Part shown: piece by piece, positions 23,682 to 34,087 of the stretch
Position numbering within the stretch: position 1 is the first letter of the stretch
Layout of the letters: each line of letters begins with the position of its first letter
Source of the DNA: Oscheius onirici
Lineage: Eukaryota > Nematoda > Chromadorea > Rhabditida > Rhabditidae
Assembly (NCBI GenBank): GCA_932521025.1
Contig: OW051473.1
Coordinates: 1,860,001 to 1,924,000 of the forward strand
DNA: 64,000 bases
Reading direction: 5' to 3'
The notes under the pieces: generated by a model
Databases searched by the model: none
Seen by the model: the letters and a program-made list of their open reading frames with translations, nothing else
What the model was told of the DNA's origin: nothing
Made by a program: the position numbers and the translations under genes

Positions 23682-24327
23682 TCAGTCAACGTAAGTAGCG
23701 TCGTCGATAGTCATCGCTTTCTGGGGCGGGTTCAGCTGTTCGTCGATTATCTGGGCAGTGGCTCTTCTGAAGATGACGCCGAGAGAGAAGAACAAGGGTG
23801 CGGCGGTAAGAGCCAGAACAACATATTTGCAGCTTTCCAGGTCTAAAGTGAAAAATTTTTGAACAAAATGAATGAACTTACACATCGCGTAGCCGGCTCC
23901 AACAGTGAGCAAAAGAGAAAGGATGAAGAACGTGCTCGAGAAGAGAAACATTCCGATTGGTACTCTTTGAACGGCAAGGACGAAGACGACCAACAAAACA
24001 GCCACAGGAGCCAGACTGAGAAGAATCTAAAAATATATTTTCTGTGAATAACAAACAAATGAATAACTTACGTTTGGAGATGGGAAAAGTTCGTCACCTG
24101 CAGTCACGACCATTGAAAGCAGTGAAGCCATGCACGTCAGATACATGGAAACGTACGCGACGTTCTTGAAACAAACGTAAAATACAAAATGAACGTCTTA
24201 CGAGGGCCGGAATACGATGTCCATGAGGCAGGGAGAAGAACGTTTGGGCACTGACAATTCTCTTCAGTCCAACACCAGTGATGACGGAGGTGTTTATCTT
24301 CAGAACAGGAGCTTTCACAACTCGCAT
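23682..24327 (-). CDS. Four-transmembrane protein, unknown (A)
   Basis: Four minus-strand exons start at ATG 24327 (MRVVKAPVLKINTSVITG). Four hydrophobic segments are visible: VAYVSMYLTCMASLLSMVVT, LSLAPVAVLLVVFVLAV, MFLFSSTFFILSLLLTVGAG and YVVLALTAAPLFFSLGVIF. A short polar tail ends TIDDATYVD. Exon joins are phase-consistent with introns of about 35-60 nt. It lies 578 bp downstream of another four-helix gene on the same strand, so the two may be related tandem genes, although I see no clear sequence identity. No function can be given. Confidence 0.6.
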
Positions 24328-24488
24328 CTTGAAGGCCCTTCGGTCAGAGGAAAGTTCGGTCAGAGACACCTGGTGCGTTACCCTTTTTCCTGTAAAGTGA
24401 TTTCAGAAAAAGAGCAAAAGAAGAGACGGATAGAAAGGATAACCGTCTGCTAGCAGACTGACGCAGCTGCGGAAAAGAAAATCGAACT

Positions 24489-24600
24489 GATTGCAACAAG
24501 ACGAATGCCTCACTTCGGCTGACCATTGGCCCTTTTAAACACACGCGACTGAGTCAGACCAATGGTCAGCCGAAGTGATGTATTCGTCTTCTTTCAATCA
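24489..24600. repeat. Long hairpin (inverted repeat) between two membrane-protein genes
   Basis: Arms 24489-24530 and 24559-24600 are inverted copies with about 4 mismatches in 42 positions and a 28-base loop. The core arm CACTTCGGCTGACCATTGG is perfect. There is no coding potential. It could be a foldback transposon remnant or a source of hairpin RNA. Confidence 0.6.
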
Positions 24601-24904
24601 GTGAGTCATCGAAATTTGTTGTAAATGAGTTTTTAAACAAAATCTTAACCGAACGTAAAGCAGAACGTCAGGGCAACAGACAAGTTAAAAGGCAGAGGCG
24701 GGCAGCTGTGAGAAAATGGACCGACCAGTTTTTGTCGCTTCTTGTCGACACCCCGAATCCAAATTCATCATCAGATTTGTTGTCCTTATTGATTTACTTT
24801 TGCCACCCCTTCCCAATCCGTCCCTTTTATCCTCCTACAGATCAATAAGTCTGTGGCTGAATCATGTGTTTACTAGGACAAAAAGGACAAAGTGTGAAAA
24901 CAAA

Positions 24905-25990
24905 CTAAACTACGATCACTCTATTGCCGCGGCGATCTGTCATGGGAGCCATCTCAATAAGTTGGGTAATAGCTTCATCTTCATTCTTAGGAACGGTCAG
25001 CTTGTTCTTCTCCAACCAAGTAACATATCTGACAGTGTAGAAGCCGGCGAGAAAGGAGAACACGGCGGCAGCAAAGAGCATCAAGTACAAAACAAGATTC
25101 TCTGAAAAAGTAATGTCGCAAAGCGTTTTGAACAAATTGAGGCACAGTATACTCGGACGTCGAGTCGAAAAATGGAGTCACGAGCCGATTCTAGTCGAGT
25201 TCTGGACGGAGTCGAGTAACTCGTGAGGTACCTCGAGTCGAGTTGAGTGGAGTCGAGCCGACTCGTGGCTCAAATCGAGCTCGACTCGACTCGAGTTGAG
25301 TCGCCCAAGTATAATGCACAGGTTATTGATCTCAAGTTTGACAAAGTTTGCTCACCGGTGGTTTGGTTGAATTCGGGATATACGGCATAATAGACGGCTC
25401 TTACCTAAAAACTTGTTTCTCGTCGGTATCATAAGAGTTTACGAAAGGTCTCTTGAGTATTTTCGGGTTGTACTCCTTCAGTCCTCCGAAGACAAAGTAG
25501 AAGAAGGTAACCATCCAGAAACAATAGTAGTAGACACTCATAAGCAGCAAGCAGATGCTGTTCTTGCGAACAAGGCCATACCATCCGATGACGAGAACGA
25601 CTGTGGTTACGATGAACAAAAAGAACTGAAACGTGGTTTGTCAGGCCGTTCAGAATAGCATTAGCCTCATTGCCCAAGTCACTTCCAATTCGGATCGCAT
25701 GGAACGAAGCCGTGATGAATCCACTGACGGTCAAAATAGTCGTCATGACTAGGAAAAAACCAGCAAGTGTCTGAATTTTGCAATATCCGAAACATGAAAA
25801 TCCTTACTTTGAGTTGAATCTTGCAAAGACAGCAGCACTTTGCCTTTTCTTTGATACTGGCATCAGTTAGAAGTTGGCTTTTCATTTTGAACTTGCTGTC
25901 AGCCCTACGACAACGCCATTTCTCCGGATCTGGCCATCCGATGCAAAAGGGCACGCCGTAGAGAAGCGTGCAGACGGGATTGCAGCACAT
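24905..25990 (-). CDS. Four-transmembrane protein, unknown (B)
   Basis: The start ATG at 25990 is three bases after an ATTCCAG acceptor (trans-splice candidate). The N-terminus is cysteine-rich (MCCNPVCTLLYGVPFC, then KAKCCCLCKIQLK). Membrane segments follow: AGFFLVMTTILTVSGFITAS, FFLFIVTTVVLVIGWYGLV, LLLMSVYYYCFWMVTFFYFV and LVLYLMLFAAAVFSFLAGFY, then a polar tail. Exon 2 to exon 3 is joined across a 40-nt intron at 25626-25665 with a GC donor. A GTCAGT donor further up also keeps frame but deletes half of the first helix and its loop. A 38-nt intron joins LKRPF to VRAVYYAVYPEFNQTT. The last intron contains a CGAGT array. The four-helix plan with an N-terminal CC cluster recalls LAPTM-like proteins, but that is only a resemblance. 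Confidence 0.6.
25151..25303. repeat. Degenerate CGAGT/ACTCG pentanucleotide array
   Basis: Most of the last intron of the four-helix gene B is made of imperfect GAGTC/CGAGT units in both orientations (for example GAGTCGAGTAACTCGTGAGG and CTCGACTCGACTCGAGTTG). The mix of orientations makes it partly self-complementary. Confidence 0.7.
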
Positions 25991-26541
25991 ATCCTGGAAT
26001 AGTGGTTTTGTACAAAGAGGTGAGAAACAATGAGTTTTCAAGAACCCTGCCTGATGATCCAAAATGCGAGAAACAACGTCAATAGAAAAGATATTTTTGA
26101 TGGAACTTGCGTAAATGCGCAGGGAGCTAGGATGCGAAAATGAAGCAGCGCCGTGAGCGGAGGAAAACTTAGAGTTGATCAAGGACGGGTGCCAGAAATG
26201 AGTAATGGGGCTGATGTTTACCGATCGAGGAGCCTAACGAAAATATTATTTACGGCCCTGTTTCGAAAGTTAAACAGAGGACTGCGGATCCACAGCTGGT
26301 CAGTCTGAGGCAAGCGATCGATGTCCTGAAAAGAACGAGAGGGCGTTCCGCGAGTTGCGTGTTGGCCGAAAAAGTAGAGTTCTACTGAAACTAGGTCATG
26401 CACATCTGGGCGCAAACAGTTTTTGTTTCCCTCTTCCAGAACAGAGCTGTCGGTACGAACTTAGATGAAAAGACGAAGAATGTGAGAACTATTTTTCATT
26501 AGAACAAGCTAAAACTAATGACAGTCGTACAACTCAACTCC
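25991..26541 (+). other. Intergenic between two minus-strand genes
   Basis: About 550 bp separating the 3' end of the kinase gene from the start of four-helix gene B. Open frames that continue upstream of 25990 on the minus strand have no conserved look. Nothing else is visible. Confidence 0.4.
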
Positions 26542-28007
26542 TCAACGATTTAGTTTCATGGCTATCTTCTTTAAAACAGCCTCCTGAGTTTCAGGATCAA
26601 TGCTCGTTTTTCTTTTGAGCTGACCATCTGTTTCGATCCTTGTGAGTCCGTCTTCCCAGCTGGATGTAGAAGAGACGTTCTGAAAGTGGCCAATGTTAAT
26701 TCTCCAAAATGTTATTACCTACCAATGATTCGACTATCCTGTTAACAATTGCCGTGGCTCTGTCTGGAGAAAGGCGTTTCTTAGGATTTCTTCGTAAAAA
26801 CAACTTTGCCACACGTTTGATATTGGGATTGACATCATGGATATAGTCGATGTTTCCAGCTTTAATTTTTTTTACAGAGGACACTTTTCTGTACTTTAGA
26901 GTATTGGAACGGAAAGATTCCTTGGGCGAGTTCAACAAGACAGATTGCCAAAGACCACCAATCACGCTGAAAAATAGTGCAACTAATTTTAAACTGAGAA
27001 AACGCTAAAAGACAAGTTTCAGAAAATCAAACTGACCTCATAACTATAGCCGTTATCTGCGAATAGCTCAGGTGCCATATACTCTCGGGAGCCGATGAAT
27101 TCGAACAGACGTTGTTCGGGATACAGTAGTCGACGAGCCAGCCCAAAATCGGAAATTTTAACTGTTCCGTCTGTGAAAAGCAGAATGTTGGACAATTTGA
27201 TGTCGTTGTGGCAGATCAGTTGTTGTTGCATATGAGCAAGAGCATCGAGAAGTTCACAAAAGCTTCTATAAACAGTTTGCTTGCCGAAAAACGGTACAAG
27301 AACCTGAGAATTTGTCGGGTAGACCAACTGGTAGTTCGCAGAGAGTGAGGATCTCCTCTTGCTAATGGCATCAGCAGAACACGAAATTCGTGTTCCTCGA
27401 CGACAAAGGAATGTAGCAGAGGTACAATATTCGAGTGTTTTAGAAGTTTGAGAGCGTCAACTTCAGTTTGAAATGCCAGTTTTTTGCTGATGTTGTCGCA
27501 TTTCTGCTCCTGGAAATCTTTTTTATTGAAGATGTACTGTTTTGTTTCGGAATTGAATAAAACCTAAAATATCTGTCCGTACGTACGTGGTCTCCGTCGA
27601 GACGCCCGTGCTCGTGATGAGGTTTTTCTGGGGTATACGAAGCAGAGATGTCAAAAGTAAGCGGGCTGCGACAGTCGTCAAAGACCGCTGGTAAGGTTCT
27701 AGGACACGTAAAAGTTAGGTTTAGTTGGAAAAACGTCATTGTTGCCAAAAACACGCGATGAACGAATCGATGTTCTTTAAATATTACAAAACTTGGATGC
27801 CACAAGAATCTGGGTTCCTTTGATTTGAACCATGTTGACTGTTCCAAATCCTCCTTTTTCTATCTGTTCAATAGCTTCGAAGATGCTCATGTCGAATGCT
27901 CTGAAATTTTGAACGTTGGAAAGTGTAATCAAAAACACTTACTTGTTGTTTTCGAAGTATTGCTGAACTGAAATTTCGTCGTGACAACGGCTGGAGGCTA
28001 TGCCCAT
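26542..28007 (-). CDS. Divergent protein kinase (HND in place of HRD), probable frameshift
   Basis: The minus-strand ATG at 28007 gives MGIASSRC, an N-myristoylation-type start. The kinase landmarks follow in order: glycine loop EKGGFGTVN, beta-3 ILVASK, alpha-C TEVDALKLLKHSNIVPL, catalytic loop [19 protein letters not shown], activation-segment end MAPELF, DWWSLAICLVELAQGIFPF, and C-lobe NPKKRLSPD. The catalytic loop Arg of HRD is Asn; the catalytic Asp and DFG Asp remain, so activity is plausible. The join after the alpha-C/hinge region (around 27310-27400) is ambiguous. After FPFQ the frame runs into a stop while the conserved continuation KKIKAGNIDYI is in another frame, with no acceptable intron between. 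A run of eight T (26866-26873) lies exactly there. Either a sequencing indel or a real disabling mutation explains this. The last exon ends KIAMKLNR. Confidence 0.6.
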
Positions 28008-28266
28008 TGTCTGCCGACCAGTTTACAAATATGTGTGAAAGCACATCAAAGAAAAGCGAAAAACCAAGTTTTGGCGTCTCGCTTTCAAAAGTGGTTCGAT
28101 GTTGAGCTGACGAGGGTTTGTATACAGATAATACATACACGAGTGAGACACTGTAATACGCGACCTTTTAAAAATGATCTGTGTTCACCTCTCTGTCTGT
28201 GTGAAGCCGCGTAACGCTTAAGAGTTCTGGCTCGATAGACCATGGGGTTCCGAGGTGGACTGCTTG
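28008..28266 (+). other. Region upstream of the kinase gene
   Basis: Only the promoter side of the minus-strand kinase gene. No feature can be supported. Confidence 0.3.
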
Positions 28267-28519
28267 TTATTTTTGAAAGAGCAGGTCAAAATAGGGATCA
28301 TAGAGAGGAGTTGTGGGATACACCGTCAAGGTCTGTCCAGAAACTGTGTAAAAGTGGTCGACATACACCACTTTTTGGGGTTGCTTTGAGTTTTTCCGAT
28401 TGCGAAAACTGTACGTTACCTCCAAAAGTTCCACTGGTGACACTGTCACTCCCTTGGCAGACACTCTTCTTGAGCGATACGAGAAGAACGTGGTGACTCT
28501 TTTCTTCCGTTCAGATTCT
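28267..28519 (-). CDS. Possible orphan 3' exon
   Basis: A minus-strand frame opens at a CATTCAG acceptor (near 28520) and runs about 83 codons to the stop at 28267. Its composition looks protein-like (VELLEVTYSFRNRKNSKQ, VVYVDHFYTVSGQTLTVYP). No upstream exon with matching phase was found and no family was recognised. It may be the last exon of an unmapped gene or a relic. Confidence 0.25.
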
Positions 28520-28727
28520 GAATGTCAATAGAATCAAGTCAGTTGAGGAAGCTCAATGTGTAGGCGTATATCTGTGACATCAGTGATGCTGACTTCAACT
28601 GATCATGACTCCACGTTCTCACCAACAGTTTTCTTTATGATTTACCTCTAGCTAACATCGTTGGACAATCACTCGTCAAATAGGCTTCTCGTCTGTGAAG
28701 ATTTCCATGGAGACCTGGCTAGTTCGT

Positions 28728-28945
28728 TGGTCTATTCAAAAAGAAGAGGGATTACCATAAGATTTTAGCTCTTCTCTTCGAGACCCACTAAGCACACAAA
28801 CATTGGATACTCAGCCAACAAAATACAAAGTTCGCTGCGTATCTTTCAAATTTGTTGGCTGAGTATTCAACTTTTGCATGCTAAGTGGGTCTCGAAGGGA
28901 AGAGCTAAAATCTTACGGTGTTCCCTCTTCTTTTTGAACAGACCA
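28728..28945. mobile_element. Foldback element with 94-bp arms
   Basis: Arms of about 94 bases (28729-28822 and 28851-28944) are inverted copies with scattered mismatches, separated by a 28-base spacer. Matching blocks include TCAAAAAGAAGAGGGA, AAGATTTTAGCTCTTC, GAGACCCACTAAGC and ACTCAGCCAACAAA. There is no open frame. The size, near-complete self-complementarity and lack of coding fit a non-autonomous foldback/MITE. Terminal bases are TGGTCT.../...AGACCA. A target-site duplication is not evident. Confidence 0.7.
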
Positions 28946-30007
28946 TATCTGTCAAGACGATTTTAGTTGAAAAAAATCTAGCTTGAAAATGGATATTATC
29001 TTTTCTTTCCGCTTCATGAATATAACAAACACTTGTAACCCTAGAAAAGTTTTCTGTTTCACATCATCATTATGGTATTTATCGTATGACACCGGCGCTG
29101 CAATAACGTGTTTAAGACCCTTGTGCTCAGAACTCAGAGATTGCACCTATAAGCGCAACAATAGGCAATGGCGACAAGGTCGTGTCTCAGAGGGTAGGGT
29201 GCAAAAGCACCTATTTGCCCCAATTATGAGCAGATCCTAAGCGTCCCCGCTGTCAACAATTAGAAGTATCTGTTAACTGAATTTAGACATTTTCTCTAAA
29301 TTGAACGATTTTTTGTCGTTTTTAAATATCTAAATAAACCTACTGCTCATGGTTGATTAAAGACAATCCATATTTACTTTGCAAGATCTTCACACCTTCT
29401 CAGTCAGCCCTCTGTTTGTTCTAGAGGCTTGACCCAGCTGTTGTTTTGGTGTGTATGGGATATACAAACGTATTCATACTGTGAAAATATTGAACAGTAG
29501 TGAGCAATATAGCTATAAACATCGCCTTGTGCAGGAAACTTTTTATTGACCATCCATCCCAAAGCATTTTATTTGAGCAAGACAGAATGAAGAAGGCGTC
29601 CACACGTCTGCTGCCACTATCCTGTCATTGTATCACTGCAACATCCAGTCATCTCTTCTCCCTCACCGTAGCGTTTCAACACTTTGATCATTAGCCCTAG
29701 CTCAATAGAACTGCGGTCACTCTTGCTCAATAGAACTGCGGTCGCTCTGATATGCTTTATGTTATCCCAATAATTCTGTTCTCAGCTTGATCTGTCTCTT
29801 TTTGAATGTCCCTTGGCGTCTGTCTGCGCTCTCTCTAAGCGTAAATCTACGCTCCATCTGCGTGGCCACGCCTCTTGCTACCGCTTGGCGGGAAGCTTAA
29901 ATATACGACGGGCAGCGTTCCTCCTCATTAATACGACGTGCTTTTCTACTATGCTACCTCTTTTTCTTTTTCTTATCTTTCTAACTCAAAAATCTCCGGG
30001 TTTTCAG
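28946..30007 (+). other. Intergenic and promoter side of the HMG gene
   Basis: No gene is supported. A 25-bp tandem duplication (GCTCAATAGAACTGCGGTC plus a few bases) lies at 29700-29748. The last 200 bases before the HMG gene are GC-richer with CGTGGCCACGCC near 29860 and an AAATATA stretch near 29898, so this is the likely promoter. Confidence 0.4.
29700..29748. repeat. Two-copy 25-bp tandem duplication
   Basis: GCTCAATAGAACTGCGGTCA at 29700 is repeated at 29725 with a single change (A to G) at the last position shown. It lies about 280 bp upstream of the HMG-box gene start. Confidence 0.7.
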
Positions 30008-30415
30008 ATGGCTCGTCCCAGAAAGGTTGCCGCTGTCACTACCCCCAAGAAGGCCAAGTCTCCCAAGAAGGAGAAGAAGGAACGCAAGAAGAAGGACCCC
30101 AATGCCCCCAAGCGTGCTCAGTCCGCCTACATGCTCTGGCTGGGAGAGAACCGCTCCAAGCTCACGAAGCCCGGAATGAGCGTCGTTGACGTCTCTCGCG
30201 TAAGTTTTTTTTACATTTTTTTGGCATCAGACATGTTTCACAAACTTTTTCTTATACTTTACTTTCAGGCTGCCGGAGTTGAATGGGCCACCGTGAAGGA
30301 CAAGACGAAGTGGGAAAAGCAGGCCGGAGAAGAGAAGAAGCGCTATGAGAAGGAGATGGCCGCCTACAAAGCTGGAGTAGCTACTCCTAAGAAGACCGCT
30401 GACAAGAAGAAGTAA
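30008..30415 (+). CDS. Single HMG-box DNA-binding protein (HMGB/NHP6 type)
   Basis: Two exons (30008-30199, 30269-30415) give about 112 aa. A lysine-rich N-terminal tail (TPKKAKSPKKEKKERKKK) leads into the HMG box: DPNAPKRAQSAYMLWLGENR, then WATVKDKTKWEKQAGEEKKR, YEKEMAAYK, and a basic C-terminal tail. HMG boxes bend DNA and act as abundant chromatin architectural factors. The box starts with the canonical PNAPKR motif; the acidic tail of vertebrate HMGB is absent, which fits the small single-box class. The ATG follows TTTTCAG with no gap, so the mature 5' UTR would be just the spliced leader. Codon use is strongly C-ending, as expected for high expression. Confidence 0.92.
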   Translation: MARPRKVAAVTTPKKAKSPKKEKKERKKKDPNAPKRAQSAYMLWLGENRSKLTKPGMSVVDVSRVSFFYIFLASDMFHKLFLILYFQAAGVEWATVKDKTKWEKQAGEEKKRYEKEMAAYKAGVATPKKTADKKK

Positions 30416-31496
30416 ACCTGAATTCCGTTTTGCAATTGCTCACTACTCTCTCCGCATTGTACTGATCTCATAATGAACCTGATACTCTAACATCAGTTTT
30501 ATTAGAGTAGCAATGGATGATGCTGAATTGGACAATGATCAAGCGAAGAGAAAAGACATAGCTTTAAGTTACCACTGTAATCTCCGCGCCTGTCTGTCTT
30601 GAATGTCACGAAACAGTCGTGACAAATTTAACTCTTCCAAGAGAACGGTACAGTTGATAGGACTTGGGCCACAGACGAGAACAAAGGCACAAACAGGATC
30701 ACAAACGCTAAAATTGGACGTATTACATAAAGACTTAGGGAAGCGGACAGGTCAGGAAGTCGTAGACGGCTGGCCATACAACGAGGAAGGTTGGTTGTTG
30801 TGCTGTTTAAATTGACTTGTCAAAGAAATGTAAATTTGAAGTGGAAAAGCATTTTTTATGCATTTTCTGGAATTTTTTTCGAGTCATTTTTGTCCAGAAA
30901 GTGCTGGTACTATCGATTTGAAATCTTCTCTCGTACTCACTTTTATCCCTTTCACAACATCTGATAATTTTTCACCGCCCACCGGAAATAGATAATAGCC
31001 AAATAATACAACTCTTTCCTGTCACATCGTCTTCTTCTTTTAGTCGTCGCCGTCTTTTATCAGCTTTCTTATAGTGGGATATCTATAGCCTTCATAGTGG
31101 GAAGCCTTCTTGGTACGCTGAAAAGTTCTGCTTTTTCATGACACTTTCAAAGAGTTTCGAAAACTGAATTTCAATCCCTTATTATATGGTTGAGCCAACC
31201 AAGCCTCGGAGCGCGACCTTGTAAACTTTCTCACACAGCTCCTCGCACGCAGCTGCGCGATAGCATGCTACGAGGCTCCAGGTGGATCTGAGACCCCACG
31301 TAAGGATTTAGTATGTTTTTCTCTGGTCAGCTGTCTTTTTCCTCTTAGGGACAGTTCCGTTCATGCTCTCTGTATTACCGGAAACAGTTGTTGTTTCAAA
31401 CTGGCTCATGACTTCTTGTCAGTCACATGCGCCACTTCAACACTGTTTTATATCTTTTCCGATTTTCAAGTGAGAAAATAAGCTGATGTTGTTAAG
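30416..31496 (+). other. Intergenic, no supported gene
   Basis: About 1.1 kb. A short frame at 30603-30815 has no recognisable features. No RNA gene or repeat of note. Confidence 0.4.
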
Positions 31497-32383
31497 ATGA
31501 TTACAAGTACAGTTCTGCTCTTCGTGGGCCAGTTAGCCGACTGCCGGATCTGCCGTTCGTGTGCCGATGAACCGCTTCGTGAGATCACAATCAAGCATTA
31601 CAATGAGCCAGTTGGTCTAATTACCTACGAGACCAAAGAGATTCTGATTCGGAACAACCAAAGCTGGCCCAACTGCTACAAATGGCACGGTAAAGTCAAA
31701 GTTCTGGCAAGCAGAAGCCAGAGTGAGATCGAAACCTCTGAACCGTGTCTTCATCTGACAACCTATGCCGGGGACGTCTTCAACGGAGACAGTAAATTTC
31801 AAAGTTACTCAAAAAGTTTGAAACTATATTCAGTTGTCAACGCTTACGGTCCACTTAGCATCATTCGCCGCATCACCGTTGATCATGAGAACATCACCAG
31901 CGTGGACTTCTTTGAAAATCGGACCCATTTCAACTTTACCAATGAAAACGGTAGATTAGTTTGTGGATGCTATTTGCTTTTAGGAACCGAATACTCCTTC
32001 GACTTCTGCTACGATGAGGAGTGCTTCATCCCGCGCCGCCCGTCAAGACCAACCGAAGTTATCATACCTACTACTACACCAAGCGCTCCAAACGTTACTC
32101 TTATTGCCGCGAATGACAACGCTAATATCAAAACGTGGCTTATCTTGGCTGTCATCCTGATAACCATTCTGATGATCGCTGGTTGGTGAAGCTTTTTGAT
32201 CTCTACATAGTTTCCGATTTAGGTGCTATAGCTTGGGACCTCTGTCGCGCCAGAAGCTACAGAATCAAGCTGAATCGAAACAGTCGAGTTTCTTATCAAG
32301 GAGCAGAGCAGACTGTCAAACTGGACGACGAAGGCCCTCAGCAAGAAGTCATCGAGCTCCAGCCGATCGAGCAGCAGCCATGA
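31497..32383 (+). CDS. Type I single-pass membrane protein, unknown
   Basis: A signal peptide (MITSTVLLFVGQLADC) begins a cysteine-containing ectodomain (CRICRSC, PNCYKWHGKVKVLA, CLHLTTYAGDVF) with several N-glycosylation sites (NQS, NIT, NRT, NFT). A Thr/Pro stalk (PTEVIIPTTTPSAPNVT) leads to the membrane helix TWLILAVILITILMIAG. A 41-nt intron (32182-32222) precedes the cytoplasmic exon, which ends QEVIELQPIEQQP. Two stretches inside exon 1, 31792-31833 (42 nt) and 31951-31983 (33 nt), start with GT, end with TTCAG or TTTAG and are multiples of three, so either may be spliced without breaking the frame. Function unknown. Confidence 0.62.
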
Positions 32384-34087
32384 TCACATTGTACATTTTG
32401 ATCATAAATCGAAAATGCAAACTGTTTTTAGCGTTTCTCCCCGATAAAATCATTGTGTGTTTGAGAAGGATGAGATCTATGCACTAAGCAACAAAACTCT
32501 GTTTTTCCGTTGTTGGTTATGTGTGCACAAGAACAATCAGTTCGAAAAATTGCGTGACTATGATACAGGTGTTGTCAGTCTTCGCGCCCGTTTCTGGAAG
32601 ATTAGCAAGCAAGCACAGGTACAGCTGTTAGGTTTGGGAAAGAGTACCGGATGTGATCACGCCCTCGCCCTCAAATCCGCTTCTAGCACACCTGCACAAC
32701 GTCTTGCTCAAACGTGTTTCTCGCTCTGGCAATGATCGAGATCAAGGTTTGTATTCTAATGCTGTTCCTTTTCGAAGAATATGACACACAGTCAGCTCTG
32801 TACTCTGCCTTTCCTCTTCGCTCGTAACATTCGGGCCGATATTTGAAACAATAGACGCCGCACTGTTCTAGACTCTCCCACGACAGATGACTCAAGCATC
32901 GATCTGGTCGGCACACCTCCTCCCTCCTAGTTTCCAGACCACACGCTCTGGCCTCTCAGACGGTCTGAATTGCTATTTCTTTCCACACGTAGATAAGTTG
33001 TGGCAAGATTTGGCAATTCAGACAGCAGAGGCTATTGTTCCCTACTGGTCCTGGTCCCACCCGGAGTGCCTGGTATTTCCACTCATTACAAGCAGTGGCA
33101 AGACTAGCGCACTCCTGATGGAAAATGGACACCATCTTGCATCGTTGAAAAGATGGAGCTGGGCTATGCCTCTAAAGATTCCGGCCAGGCATGCCTGTCC
33201 CATTCCAACCAGCACTGTATTTCCACTCATTAAAAGCAGTGGCAAGACTAGCGCACAAAGTTCAGATAGTTGGCCAAGAATCGTCCTACCGCTAGGAGTA
33301 GGATACATATGGCATACGGAAACCTTAGACTAGACAACTCGGAACTTTACCGGAGCTCTACATGGCTAGTAATAAAAAACTATAGTTACTGACCCTCTGG
33401 GGTGCTCAGTATATCGACTTTGAGAGTTCACCCCTTTTTTCATGTAGAAGGCCTTGATTATATGTACTTGAAAGCAACATGGCATTAGTACTCACGCTTC
33501 GCAACTAGTGTTTATCGAGAATCTTTCAGTGATTCCGTTTTCAACTCAGATTATTAGGGATGAAACATCTAAGCCAAAAGTAGGTACAGCTCTACTCCAT
33601 CCATTTCAGAGAGGTGTGAAGATTCCTTTTACGACAGCACTTGTGGAATATCGGAACGCGCTCGCAGCGCGAGATGCCTGTGCTTCTTTTGATTAGGTGA
33701 TATGAAATGACCGTGAACCGACTCTCCCCCGCGCCATCGACCTAGATCGATCCCGAACCTAAGGTCGGCTCTTAATCCTTTGTACAGTCCAGGCGCTTCC
33801 TGACACCCCTTTTTACCGTGATTAATCGCCCTATCTGCTAGCCAGTTTTTATTGCTTTTCTCGACGCTTTTTTATTTGCATTTCATGCGATCCTAGGCTG
33901 TAATTCAATTATAGTTTTTCCGTCGGACATCGAAGATCCATGCGGCGAATCCCTTTTTGCATCTATAACATTCCACAGCGTTCGCAAAAAACTACCTGTT
34001 GCTAAATCCTTCAGTCGTCACCGCTTATTCTGGATTTGAAGATACTTTTTCAGTGAAGTGGCACTGTAGCTTCTGCTTTGCTCCGTA
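32384..34087 (+). other. Intergenic with direct repeats
   Basis: About 1.7 kb without a supported gene. An open frame at 32887-33333 spans a direct repeat and has no conserved features. The 200 bp before the myosin start presumably hold its promoter. Confidence 0.4.
33071..33256. repeat. Two-copy direct repeat, about 144-bp period
   Basis: A 41-base block (GTATTTCCACTCATTA, then AAGCAGTGGCAAGACTAGCG) occurs at 33072-33112 and 33216-33256 with very few differences. Similarity extends weakly upstream into TCCCACCCGGAGTGCC / TCCCATTCCAACCAGC, suggesting an old tandem duplication of a longer unit. Confidence 0.6.

Noticed and set aside
32887..33333. Plus-strand 148-codon frame
   Set aside because: It covers a two-copy direct repeat, has no domain or splice support and is embedded in noncoding sequence.
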